This document shows positions 1 to 7,745 of a stretch of DNA of 64,000 nt, one piece after another; position 1 is the stretch's first letter, and every line of letters starts with the position of its first letter. The notes below the pieces were generated by a model. It was not told the DNA's origin. It worked only from the letters and a program-made list of their open reading frames with translations, and made no database searches. The DNA is from Novosphingobium sp. JCM 18896 (GTDB lineage: Bacteria > Pseudomonadota > Alphaproteobacteria > Sphingomonadales > Sphingomonadaceae). Location: assembly GCF_025938095.1 (NCBI RefSeq), contig NZ_JAPCZF010000001.1, positions 744,001 through 808,000 on the forward strand, written 5' to 3'. The translations under genes were made by a program, and so were the position numbers.

Positions 1-556
1 GGTCGATCGCTGGGCCGGCCAGCTCGCGAGCTACAAGGAGCGCTACGGCTACGCCGGCCGCCATCTCGAAGGCTATGCCGAGACCGAAGAATGGCTGCGG
101 CACGCGGCTTTGCCCAAGGAAGTGCGCGGCATCATCCATGGCGATGTCGGCACGCCCAACATGATGTTCCGCCACGGCCCGCCGGCGCGGCTCGCGGCGA
201 TGATCGACTGGGAGCTGTCGACGATCGGCGATCCGATGATCGACATGGGCTGGTTTACCGGCGGCATGCGTGACGAGGAGAACCCCGACAAGGAGTTTCC
301 TAACGCGCTCAACAACCCGGCGAACTTCCCGACCAAGCAGGAGCTCGCGCGCTACTATTGCGCCGGCACGGGCCGTGACATCCGCGACTTCGAGTGGTTC
401 TCGCTGCTCGCCAAGTTCAAGTCGGGCTGCCTGCTCGAATACAAGGTGGCCCAGGCCGAGGCGGGAATCCTGCCCAAGGAGACGGGTCGCTTCTTCGCGC
501 GCATCGTCGAGAACGTGTTCAAGGAAACCAAGGCGCAGATCGCGCGGATGAAGTGA
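1..556 (+). CDS. APH-type phosphotransferase, C-terminal part (5' end outside window)
   Basis: The reading frame enters at base 2 and runs 184 residues to TGA at 554-556. It carries the kinase catalytic loop HGDVGTPN (H..D....N, Brenner-type) at bases 137-160 and the metal-binding Asp in IDWE just downstream, so this is the C-lobe of an aminoglycoside-phosphotransferase-fold (APH, PF01636-like) kinase. The next gene, 42 bases on and on the same strand, is an ACAD10/11-like acyl-CoA dehydrogenase. In established biology, APH-fold kinases paired with such dehydrogenases (human ACAD10/11, Pseudomonas LvaA with LvaC) phosphorylate hydroxyacyl-CoA so that phosphate can be eliminated. That role is inference here; antibiotic resistance is unlikely in this setting. 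The N-lobe cannot be judged. Confidence 0.85.
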   Translation, partial: VDRWAGQLASYKERYGYAGRHLEGYAETEEWLRHAALPKEVRGIIHGDVGTPNMMFRHGPPARLAAMIDWELSTIGDPMIDMGWFTGGMRDEENPDKEFPNALNNPANFPTKQELARYYCAGTGRDIRDFEWFSLLAKFKSGCLLEYKVAQAEAGILPKETGRFFARIVENVFKETKAQIARMK

Positions 557-561
557 ATTTG

Positions 562-584
562 ATCCTCCCCGGCACGGGGAGGAT
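562..584. repeat. Solo REP-like hairpin between two operon genes
   Basis: Perfect 9-bp inverted repeat ATCCTCCCC / GGGGAGGAT with a 5-base loop (GGCAC). It is a single unit of the family that occurs as large inverted pairs at 6621, 19970 and 39805. It lies within the message between the phosphotransferase and acyl-CoA dehydrogenase genes, with no T run, so it may act as a stability or processing hairpin rather than a terminator. Confidence 0.75.
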
Positions 585-598
585 TAGGAGAGAATGCC

Positions 599-1951
599 AT
601 GATCGATTTCAGCATCGAACCCGAATTCCAAGCGAAGCTCGACTGGATGGACAAATTCGTCCGCGAGGAATGCGAGACGATGGACCTGCTCTGGCCGCAG
701 ATGGGTGCCAATTTCGAAACCTGGCGCAGCGATGCGCGCAAGCACCTCAAGCCGCTGCAGGATCAGGTGAAGGCGCAAGGGCTGTGGGCCTGCCACCTCG
801 GCCCGCATCTGGGCGGCCCCGGTTACGGCCAGGTCAAGCTGGCGCTGATGAACGAGATCCTCGGTCGCTCGTCGTGGGCCCCGACCGTGTTCGGCACGGC
901 CGCGCCCGATACCGGCAATGCCGAGATCCTCGCCATGTTCGGTACGCCCGAGCAGAAGCAGAAGTACCTCGGCCCCTTGATGGACGGCGATATCGTCTCG
1001 TGCTTCTCGATGACCGAGCCGCAGGGCGGCGCCGATCCGGGCGAGTTCACCTGCAAGGCCACCTTGGTCAAGAACGACAAGGGCGAGGACGAGTGGGAGC
1101 TCGAGGGCTACAAGTGGTTCTCGTCGAACGCCAAGCTGGCGACCTTCCTGCTCGTCATCTGCGTCACCGATCCCGACAAGGTGCTGACCGAGCGGATGAG
1201 CATGTTCATCGTGCCGACCGACACGCCGGGCATCGACATCCTGCGCAACGTGGCGATCGCCGGCGATCTCGATCCCGAGGACGGCCACCACGCGCATATT
1301 CACTACAACAAAGTGCGCGTGCCGCTCGACCACATGCTGGGCGAGCGCGGCGGTGGCTTCAAGGTCGCCCAGGCACGGCTCGGCGGCGGGCGGATCCATC
1401 ACGCCATGCGTACGGTCGGCATCTGCAACCGCGCGCTGGAGATGATGCTCGAACGCGTGGTCTCGCGCCGGACGCGCGGTCGCACGCTCGGCGATCACCA
1501 GATGGTGCAGGACAAGATCGCCGCGTCGATCGTCGAGCTCGAGGCCTTCCGCCTGCTCGTGCTCAAGACCGCCTGGATCATCGACGAGGTCGAAGAAGGC
1601 CGCATGCCGCACGGCTCGGCGCGCAACTACATCGGCATGTGCAAGATCGGCCTGGTCAAGATCTACCACGACGTCGTCGGCCGCAGCCTCGAGATCCACG
1701 GATCGCTGGGCATCAGCCTCGATCTGCCCCTGGCCAAGTGGTACGGCGGTCACATGTCGCTGGCCTTCGCCGACGGCCCGACCGACGTGCACAAGTCGCA
1801 GCTCGCCCGCGCCTATATGAAGAAGGCGAAGCCGGCCGAGGGCTTGTTCCCCAGCGAGCATATCCCGACGCGGCGCGCGGCGGCACAGGCGCGCTATCCC
1901 GATGCGGTCGATCCCAAAGTCGTCGATCCGCGCAAGGCGAAGCGCGCGTGA
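599..1951 (+). CDS. Acyl-CoA dehydrogenase, ACAD10/11-like
   Basis: A 450-residue flavoprotein of the acyl-CoA dehydrogenase family, longer than the usual 380-400. The fold signature includes CFSMTEPQGGADPG (about residue 138), the hydrophobic KWFSSNAKLATF strand, and the GGGRIHHAMRTVG segment (about 260-275), which is typical of the ACAD10/11 branch. Near the C-terminus ADGPTDVHKSQLAR (about 395-410) replaces the usual YEG-type loop with its catalytic Glu, as in that branch. The start is ATG at 599 with AGGAGAG at 586-592. It follows an APH-fold kinase gene and overlaps the next SDR gene by one base (TGATG), so it is probably co-translated. Likely role: alpha,beta-dehydrogenation of an acyl-CoA, or elimination from a phosphorylated hydroxyacyl-CoA. 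The substrate is unknown. Confidence 0.9.
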   Translation: MIDFSIEPEFQAKLDWMDKFVREECETMDLLWPQMGANFETWRSDARKHLKPLQDQVKAQGLWACHLGPHLGGPGYGQVKLALMNEILGRSSWAPTVFGTAAPDTGNAEILAMFGTPEQKQKYLGPLMDGDIVSCFSMTEPQGGADPGEFTCKATLVKNDKGEDEWELEGYKWFSSNAKLATFLLVICVTDPDKVLTERMSMFIVPTDTPGIDILRNVAIAGDLDPEDGHHAHIHYNKVRVPLDHMLGERGGGFKVAQARLGGGRIHHAMRTVGICNRALEMMLERVVSRRTRGRTLGDHQMVQDKIAASIVELEAFRLLVLKTAWIIDEVEEGRMPHGSARNYIGMCKIGLVKIYHDVVGRSLEIHGSLGISLDLPLAKWYGGHMSLAFADGPTDVHKSQLARAYMKKAKPAEGLFPSEHIPTRRAAAQARYPDAVDPKVVDPRKAKRA

Positions 1952-2691
1952 TGGATCCGCTTTTCGACTTCACCGGCAAGGTTGCGCTGGTCACCGGCGG
2001 CTCGCGCGGGCTCGGCTACCAGATGGTCAAGGCCTTCGCCGAGCGCGGCGCCGACGTCATCATCGCCAGCCGCAAGCTGGAGAACTGCGAGGCCGTGGCC
2101 GAGGAAGTCCGCGCGCTCGGCCGCAAGGCGCTCGCGGTCTCGGCGCATGTCGGCAAGTGGCCCGAGTGCGACCGGCTGATCGAGGAGGCCTACGCCGAGT
2201 TCGGGCGTGTGGATATCCTTGTGAACAACGCGGGGATGAGCCCGCGCACGCCGAGCCACGAAGTGACCGAGGCTTTGTTCGATTCGGTGGTCAACCTCAA
2301 CTTCAAGGGGCCGTTCCGCCTCGCGAGCCAGGTCGCCAAGCGCATGGCCGACGGCGATGGGGGCTGCATCATCAACGTGACCTCCTCGGGCTCGTTGATG
2401 CCGCTGCCGCAGGTCGTCGCCTATGGTTCGTCGAAGGCGGCGCTCAACGCGATGTCGAAGAGCCTGGCCTGGGAATATGCGCCCAAGGTGCGCGTCAACA
2501 CGCTCTCACCCGGCGCCTTCCGCACCGACATCGTCGAGGCCTGGCCCGACAAGGGCAAGGGCCCGATTCCGATCCCGCGCGGCCATGCCGCCGAGCCCGA
2601 GGAGATCGTCACCGCCGCGCTGTTCCTGGCGAGCCCGGCCTCGGCCAACGTCACCGGCTCGCTGGTGCGCTGTGATGGAGGACAGCACTGA
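1951..2691 (+). CDS. SDR family oxidoreductase
   Basis: A 246-residue classical short-chain dehydrogenase. The Rossmann dinucleotide motif TGGSRGLG lies at residues 15-22, NNAG near residue 92, and the catalytic Ser and YGSSK pair around residues 144-161. The C-terminal SLVRCDGGQH is the usual SDR tail. The start ATG overlaps the stop of the preceding acyl-CoA dehydrogenase (TGATG), and its own stop overlaps the next start in the same way, so the three genes are translationally coupled. It probably oxidises or reduces a hydroxy/keto-acyl intermediate in the same pathway, for example as a 3-hydroxyacyl-CoA dehydrogenase. The sequence does not settle cofactor preference or substrate. Confidence 0.9.
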   Translation: MDPLFDFTGKVALVTGGSRGLGYQMVKAFAERGADVIIASRKLENCEAVAEEVRALGRKALAVSAHVGKWPECDRLIEEAYAEFGRVDILVNNAGMSPRTPSHEVTEALFDSVVNLNFKGPFRLASQVAKRMADGDGGCIINVTSSGSLMPLPQVVAYGSSKAALNAMSKSLAWEYAPKVRVNTLSPGAFRTDIVEAWPDKGKGPIPIPRGHAAEPEEIVTAALFLASPASANVTGSLVRCDGGQH

Positions 2692-3671
2692 TGCCCCGCG
2701 CGATCATCGCCGACGCCTTCGGTCCGCCCGAGGCCTACGAAATTCGCGAGCATGCCGCGCCGGAACCCGGCCCGGGGCAGATCCGCGTCGCGGTCAAGGC
2801 GATCGGCATTTCCTACGTCGACGTGCTGACCGCCGCGGGCAAGTATCAGGTGACGCCGCCGCTGCCGTTTATCCCGGGCAGCGAATGCGCGGGCGTGGTC
2901 GAGGCCTTGGGCGAGGGCGTCACGCATCTGGCCGTCGGCGACCGCGTCATGGGTTCGAGCTTCGGCGGCATTTTCGTCGAGCAGGGTACCTTCCGCGCCT
3001 CGAGCTTCAACAAGGTGCCCGACGCGCTGACCCTGGAAGAGGCCGCGGTCTTTCCGCCGAGCTATACCACCGCCTTCCACGCGCTCAGCGACCGCGGGCG
3101 GCTGCAGCCCGGCGAGACCCTGCTCGTGCTCGGCGCGGCCGGGGCGACGGGCATCGCCGCGATCCAGACCGGCAAGGCCATGGGCGCGCGGGTGATTGCC
3201 TCGACTTCGAGCGAGGACAAGCGCCGGCTCTGCCTCGAGGCCGGCGCCGATGCCGTGGTCAACACGCGCAGCGAGGACTGGCGCGGCGAGGTCAAGGCTG
3301 CCGCCGGCGGGCGCGGCACTGTCGACGTCGTGTTCGATCCGGTCGGCGGCGACATGACCGATCCGGCTTTCCGCACGCTCGGCTACGACGGGCGCTACCT
3401 CGTCATCGGCTTCACTGGCGGTATCTCCTCGCTCAAGACCAACCTGCCGCTGGTCAAGACCGCGAGCCTGATCGGTGTCCAGCTCCGCGCTTTCGGCGAG
3501 GCCGAACCGGCCAAGGCCCAGGCGAACTTCGCCAGGGTGCTGGAGATCGCCGCGACGGGCGCGCTCAAGCCGGCGATCGGCCGGGCCTATGCCTTCGACG
3601 ATTTCCGCGCGGCGATGAACGCGGCCTTCAAGGGCGAGGGCGCCGGGCGCGTGGTGCTGAAGGTCGGCTGA
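2691..3671 (+). CDS. Zinc-independent MDR, NADPH:quinone reductase-like
   Basis: A 326-residue medium-chain dehydrogenase/reductase. A GroES-like N-terminal half is followed by a Rossmann domain with the nucleotide loop LVLGAAGATG near residues 143-152, typical of the quinone oxidoreductase / enoyl reductase branch. The catalytic-zinc ligands of alcohol dehydrogenases are not apparent, and PFIPGSECAGVV is the usual quinone-reductase variant of the GHE motif. It is the last gene of the phosphotransferase-ACAD-SDR operon (TGATG overlap with the SDR) and runs up to the convergent AraC gene with no spacer. It probably performs an NADPH-dependent double-bond reduction on a pathway intermediate. 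The substrate is unknown. Confidence 0.88.
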   Translation: MPRAIIADAFGPPEAYEIREHAAPEPGPGQIRVAVKAIGISYVDVLTAAGKYQVTPPLPFIPGSECAGVVEALGEGVTHLAVGDRVMGSSFGGIFVEQGTFRASSFNKVPDALTLEEAAVFPPSYTTAFHALSDRGRLQPGETLLVLGAAGATGIAAIQTGKAMGARVIASTSSEDKRRLCLEAGADAVVNTRSEDWRGEVKAAAGGRGTVDVVFDPVGGDMTDPAFRTLGYDGRYLVIGFTGGISSLKTNLPLVKTASLIGVQLRAFGEAEPAKAQANFARVLEIAATGALKPAIGRAYAFDDFRAAMNAAFKGEGAGRVVLKVG

Positions 3672-4721
3672 TCAACAGGTCGCGCGGAACTGCTGCGGGG
3701 TCTGGCCGGTCCAGCGCTTGAAGGCGCGGCCGAAGCTCGTCTGCTCGCCATAGCCGAGCCGGTCGGCGATCTCATCGAGCGTGAGCTGACGCTGTGCAAG
3801 GTGCGACTTGGCCAGCTTGGCGCGCTGGCCCTCGACCAGTTCGGAGAACTTGGCCCCCTCGGCGGAGAGCTTGGCCTGGAGCGTGCGGACCGAGGTGCCG
3901 ATCTTGTCGGCGCAGCGCTCGATCGTGCAGTTGCCCGAGGCCAGCGAGCCGCGGATGTAGCTTTCGACGCGATCGATGATCGACTGGCTGTGCGACGCCT
4001 TCACCGTCTGCAGATAGGAACCGAGCAGGCGGAACAGCACGCGGTTGGCGCTGGGCACGATCTGGTCGAGCGTGTGCACCGGGAAGGCGATGGCATTGTG
4101 CCGGCTGTGCGAGATGACCTTGCAGCCGAGCACGCGCTCGAGCTCGGGCAGGTCGCTGGCGCGGGTGTCGGCCGAGAGGCTGATCCACGAGGGCTTGAAG
4201 CCGGGACCGCCCATCGCCTGGAGCAGCTTCACGTTGAGCATGGCCGCCTGGTAGTTGGCCTGGTCGTTGACGCCGATGTCGGTGTTGACCAGCCAGGCGA
4301 GCTCGGCGGTCTCGCGGCCCTCGATCAGCACGACCTCGCAATCGGGCGCGTGGACCACGGGCAGGTAGTCGATCAGGCAGCGGATGCCCGCGCGCACGGT
4401 GGGCGCGGCGCGGCAGAGCGCGGTGACGCAGCCGAACACCTCGGGATCCTGGGCGATGGCGATGTGCAGGCCGAACAGCGGATCGTCGAACAGCGAGCTG
4501 CAATATTCGAGCGTGTCGGCCAGCTGCTGCGGCGCGATCAGGCTTTCGGGATCGGTCAGAACGCGCGCTTCCATGCCATAGCGTTCGACGATGCCACGCG
4601 CGTCGCGGCCGCGCTGGCGGGCGACGTCGGCCAGGCCGCTGAAGTTGGCGGCGCGGCACTGGCCGCCGCCGGGGGCGATGTCGAGCGGCCCATCGAGGCT
4701 GAAAAAGGTCTCCTGACCCAT
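3672..4721 (-). CDS. AraC-family transcriptional regulator (Arabinose_bd-type N-terminus)
   Basis: A 349-residue regulator. The N-terminal ligand-binding region (about 1-240) resembles the OruR/ArgR-like Arabinose_bd group. The C-terminal AraC DNA-binding domain has two helix-turn-helix units; the second includes LDEIADRLGYGEQTSFGRAF and ends FKRWTGQTPQQFR. The start at 4721 is chosen because GGGAGA lies 12 bases upstream; a longer in-frame ATG at 4889 has no comparable site and would run through the shared promoter region. It is divergent from another AraC gene (5122) across 400 bases and convergent with the operon ending at 3671. It probably controls one of the neighbouring catabolic operons. 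Direction of regulation and effector are not visible. Confidence 0.9.
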   Translation of the reverse strand: MGQETFFSLDGPLDIAPGGGQCRAANFSGLADVARQRGRDARGIVERYGMEARVLTDPESLIAPQQLADTLEYCSSLFDDPLFGLHIAIAQDPEVFGCVTALCRAAPTVRAGIRCLIDYLPVVHAPDCEVVLIEGRETAELAWLVNTDIGVNDQANYQAAMLNVKLLQAMGGPGFKPSWISLSADTRASDLPELERVLGCKVISHSRHNAIAFPVHTLDQIVPSANRVLFRLLGSYLQTVKASHSQSIIDRVESYIRGSLASGNCTIERCADKIGTSVRTLQAKLSAEGAKFSELVEGQRAKLAKSHLAQRQLTLDEIADRLGYGEQTSFGRAFKRWTGQTPQQFRATC

Positions 4722-5121
4722 TGATCCCGTTCTCCCGGCCGGCGCTGTGCCGGCGATGATCCTCCACGCGCGCCGCCCGACTCTCGGTGGCGCGCCTGTG
4801 GCGTGCAATATCGACACTCTCGCGCAAAATGCCAAGAGCGCGACTTGTCTGTGGCCGCAGAGGCAGGTTTCTTCGATAGGAAGTGCCATGACTGTCGGTG
4901 CAAGGATGCCGCCGAGAGCCGCTTTCGCAGGTGCAGCACGCGATTGCCGTCAGAGCAAAATCCGAAATGGAGGAATGCGGCGCGAGATGCAGCCGATGCA
5001 GTCCGCTGCGTCAAATGTCGAAGTCGATGCGCCGCTTGCGTGGAATGCCCGGCGCGATGCTTTATGAAAAGCGCATAAGAAGGGCCTGCGCATAGGCCGG
5101 CCCCACACCGGGAGAGTACCC
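4722..5121. promoter_or_regulatory. 400-base divergent intergenic region between two AraC genes
   Basis: No convincing gene: short open frames here lack ribosome sites and family features. It must hold the two divergent promoters and probably AraC-type direct-repeat sites. TGCCA-type half-sites occur near 4829 and 4884, but I cannot assign an operator with confidence. GGGAGAG at 5110-5116 serves the gene at 5122. Confidence 0.5.
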
Positions 5122-6153
5122 ATGGCGGAGACCCTGTTCTCCTTCGATCGCCGCAACTACCGCGATTGCCAGGACAAGTTCCGCGGCGACCGCGAGCAGG
5201 AATACTATCGCGGCGATTTCTGGATCGAGGATGCCTCGACGATCGAAGTGCGCTCGGAGCGCAAGGCTGTCGGCGCGGTGTCGATCATCAAGCAGCGTTC
5301 GGCGACCAACCTCGGCTTCCGCCGCACGCGCCAGCACATCCGCGAGGACGCGACCGACCTGTCGATCCTGTGGTTCGTCAAGCACGGCAAGCTCGCCTTC
5401 TCGAACCAGTGCGGCAACAAGATCGCGCAGCCCGGCGATTTCGCCATCACCCGCTCGATGTCGCCGTTCTTCATCGAATGCGTGGTCGATTCGGAATCGG
5501 TGCACGAATTGCTCCACGTCACCGTGCCCACGCACATCCTGCGCGCACATATCCCGCAGGACTTCTCGACGGGGCTGTTCATGCCGGCCAACCGCGCCGA
5601 GCTGGCGATCGCCGAGAACATCCTGACTGACGTCTTCGAGGACGATGGCTCGCTGGGCGAGGATTCGGCGCGCGTGCTCGTCGAGACCGCGCTGACCCTG
5701 ATCGGCAATGCCGTGCGCACGAGCGAGGAAGCGGCGCCCGCGCGGCAGACCATCGCCGATCGCCGCCTGCAGGACGTGCTGCGCTTCATCGAGGTGCACC
5801 TGTCCGATCCGCAGCTGTCGACCGCGATGGTCGCCAAGGGCTGCGGCATCAGCCCGCGCTATCTGTCGTTCCTGCTGCGGCTCAAGGGCACCTCGTTCTC
5901 CGAGCTGGTCTGGGAGCAGCGGCTCGAGAAGGCGCGCAACTGGCTCTCGGCGTCGGACCCGCGCGACATCTCGATCAGCGAGATCGCCTATGGCGTCGGC
6001 TTCAAGAGCCCGGCGCACTTCAGCCGCATGTTCAAGCGCGTGTTCAAGGTGAACCCGCGCGAGTTCCGCGGCGAATGTGCCGAGCATTCGGAGCTGGCGC
6101 ACGCCGACGAGCACGACGCCTTCGCGAATTTCGCGGGCGAGACGCTGCAGTAA
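5122..6153 (+). CDS. AraC/XylS-family transcriptional regulator (AraC_binding_2-like)
   Basis: A 343-residue regulator with a cupin-like ligand-binding N-terminal half of the AraC_binding_2 type and a C-terminal AraC domain. The final HTH reads ISEIAYGVGFKSPAHFSRMF followed by KRVFKVNPREFR, the canonical AraC/XylS end. About 25 acidic or His-rich residues trail the HTH. GGGAGAG precedes ATG 5122. It is transcribed away from the other AraC gene and towards the small EthD-like gene at 6277. The two regulators belong to different AraC subfamilies, so they are not a recent duplication. They probably sense catabolic intermediates of the surrounding pathways; the effector is unknown. Confidence 0.9.
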   Translation: MAETLFSFDRRNYRDCQDKFRGDREQEYYRGDFWIEDASTIEVRSERKAVGAVSIIKQRSATNLGFRRTRQHIREDATDLSILWFVKHGKLAFSNQCGNKIAQPGDFAITRSMSPFFIECVVDSESVHELLHVTVPTHILRAHIPQDFSTGLFMPANRAELAIAENILTDVFEDDGSLGEDSARVLVETALTLIGNAVRTSEEAAPARQTIADRRLQDVLRFIEVHLSDPQLSTAMVAKGCGISPRYLSFLLRLKGTSFSELVWEQRLEKARNWLSASDPRDISISEIAYGVGFKSPAHFSRMFKRVFKVNPREFRGECAEHSELAHADEHDAFANFAGETLQ

Positions 6154-6276
6154 CCTCGTACGGAAAACGGACGGACGGTAACGGCCCGGCGGTATCGCGC
6201 TCGGCCAGCGCCGCACGCTTGCATCGCCGGGAACCATCGCCGATGGTAGTGCGCGCTATCTGAGGAGGATGTCCCA

Positions 6277-6615
6277 ATGCCCAAAGTCAAGCTTGTCGCC
6301 CTGACCACGCCGCTGCCCGGCAAGGAAGCCGAGTTCAACGATTGGTACCAGAACAAGCATCTCGGCGAGGTCACGTCGGTGCCCGGGTTCGAAGGCGCGC
6401 AGCGTTTCCAGCTCGTCGCCAAGCTCGCCGGCTCCGATCCCAACACCTATCTCGCGATCTACGACGCCGACGTCGAGGATCCGGGCGCTCTGCTCGCGGG
6501 CATGGGCGAACTGGCCCAGTCGGGCAAGATGACCCCGCCGATCTTCCAGGACATGGCCACGACCTACACCGCGCTGTTCACCGAATGCGGTGACTACGTG
6601 AAGGCCGGCGGCTGA
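6277..6615 (+). CDS. Small dimeric alpha/beta-barrel protein (EthD / DUF4286-like)
   Basis: A 112-residue protein with the ferredoxin-like pattern of the dimeric alpha-beta barrel superfamily. An opening strand VKLVALTTPLPGKEAEFNDW leads to the NKHLGEV segment and VPGFEGAQRFQL, all hallmarks of EthD/DUF4286 proteins. Family members are small, cofactor-free and often sit in catabolic clusters for aromatics or terpenoids, sometimes as isomerases or cyclases of unstable intermediates. Which reaction, if any, occurs here is unknown. GAGGA lies just upstream of ATG 6277. It follows the AraC gene at 5122 by 123 bases and is followed by a large REP-like inverted pair before the convergent crotonase gene. 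Confidence 0.75.
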   Translation: MPKVKLVALTTPLPGKEAEFNDWYQNKHLGEVTSVPGFEGAQRFQLVAKLAGSDPNTYLAIYDADVEDPGALLAGMGELAQSGKMTPPIFQDMATTYTALFTECGDYVKAGG

Positions 6616-6620
6616 GGCCA

Positions 6621-6759
6621 CTCATCCTCCCCGGTACGGGGAGGGGGGCCGCCAGCGTAGCTGGTGGTGGAGGGGGCTCTCGGCCAGCGCAGCGCGTATC
6701 GGCCCACCCCCTCCGTCAGACCCTACGGACCTGCCACCTCCCCGCGAGCGGGGAGGATT
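6621..6759. repeat. REP-like inverted pair (ATCCTCCCC family) between convergent genes
   Basis: Outer unit CATCCTCCCCGGTACGGGGA at 6623-6642 and inverted partner with CCTCCCCGCGAGCGGGGAGG at 6737-6756, with purine-rich GGAGGGGGCT and complementary CCCCCTCC blocks inside. It fills the space between convergent genes ending at 6615 and 6761, so it probably also acts as a bidirectional transcription barrier. Related pairs lie at 19970 and 39805. Confidence 0.8.
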
Positions 6760-6760
6760 T

Positions 6761-7582
6761 TCAACCCTGCCCGAACTTCGGCGCGCGCTTCTCGCGCAGC
6801 GCGGCGATGCCTTCGAGGTGGTCGGCGCTGCGCACCGAGACCGATTCGTAGGCGATGCCCGCGTCCATCACCGCCGCGGCGAGGCGCTTGAGCTCGAGGT
6901 TGGTCAGGATCTTGGTCGCGCGGATCGCGCCCATCGCGCCGTTGAGCAGCTTCGCGCAGAACGCGTCGACCGCGGCATCGAGCTCTTCCTTGGGCACGCA
7001 ATAGTTGATCAGGCCGATCTCGGCCGCCTTCTGTGCGGTCAGGATCTCGCCGGTGAACAGATATTCCTTGGCGCGGGCGAGGCCGATGCGCTGCGCCCAG
7101 ATCACCGCGCCGCCATCGCCGGCGACGAGGCCCAGGCCGACGTGCGGATCGCCGATCTTCGCGCCCTCGGCGCCGATGACGATGTCGCACATCAGTGCGA
7201 TCGTCGCGCCGAGGCCGACGGCGTGGCCGTTGAGCCGGCAGATCACCGGCTTGTCGATGTCGAGCAGGGTCGAGATGATCCGCTTGGCCTGGCGCGCCTC
7301 GTGATCGAACAGCACGGGGTTGGCGGCGTTGCGCGCGATGTGCTCGAGATCGCCGCCGGCCGAGAAGCCGCGGCCCGCACCGGTGATGACGACGACGTCC
7401 GAGCCGGTGTCGCCCTGGGCGAACCACAGCGCATCGGGCAGTTCGTCGTGAAGCTCGAGGTTGATCGCGTTCATCGCCTCGGGGCGGTTCAAGGTCAGGC
7501 GCAGCAGGCGGCCTTCGCGGGCGAATTCGATCGTCTTGAAAGTCGGCAGCGGCTGAGCGGCGCTTGGGGCAGTATCGGACAT
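6761..7582 (-). CDS. Enoyl-CoA hydratase/isomerase family protein
   Basis: A 273-residue crotonase-fold protein. ITGAGRGFSAGGDL (about 75-90) supplies the first oxyanion-hole segment, and GLGATIALMCDIVIG the second. The equivalent of the first catalytic Glu of rat enoyl-CoA hydratase (Glu144, in PEI) is His here (DPHVGLG). The second, Glu164, appears retained in AKEYLFTG. GLVAGDGGAVIW is a common bacterial variant of this region. GGGAGA precedes the start at 7582. It is divergent from the KstD-like FAD gene at 7746 across 163 bases. Hydratase is the default guess; isomerase or hydrolase activity is possible given the substitution. Confidence 0.88.
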   Translation of the reverse strand: MSDTAPSAAQPLPTFKTIEFAREGRLLRLTLNRPEAMNAINLELHDELPDALWFAQGDTGSDVVVITGAGRGFSAGGDLEHIARNAANPVLFDHEARQAKRIISTLLDIDKPVICRLNGHAVGLGATIALMCDIVIGAEGAKIGDPHVGLGLVAGDGGAVIWAQRIGLARAKEYLFTGEILTAQKAAEIGLINYCVPKEELDAAVDAFCAKLLNGAMGAIRATKILTNLELKRLAAAVMDAGIAYESVSVRSADHLEGIAALREKRAPKFGQG

Positions 7583-7745
7583 CGTGAGGTCTCCCTAGTC
7601 GGCGCCGTCATAGAGCTTCGATTCTGCGGAGCCAGCCATATTCTTCGCGAGCGCGATGGTGCGCTGGCTTGCCAAGGTCAAGCCGGCATGCTGAACAGGC
7701 GCGCAGCAGGATTGGGCGCGGAAACGCGCGACGGAGAGGATCAAG
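7583..7745. promoter_or_regulatory. Divergent promoter region, crotonase / FAD dehydrogenase
   Basis: 163 bases between divergent starts at 7582 and 7746. It must contain both promoters. GAGAGGA at 7734-7740 is the ribosome site for the rightward gene. I see no clear long palindrome. Confidence 0.45.

Noticed and set aside
394-1950. Long upstream extension of the SDR reading frame over the acyl-CoA dehydrogenase
   Set aside because: It is the out-of-frame shadow of the dehydrogenase. The SDR start at 1951 has a TGATG junction, and the extension has no recognisable domain.
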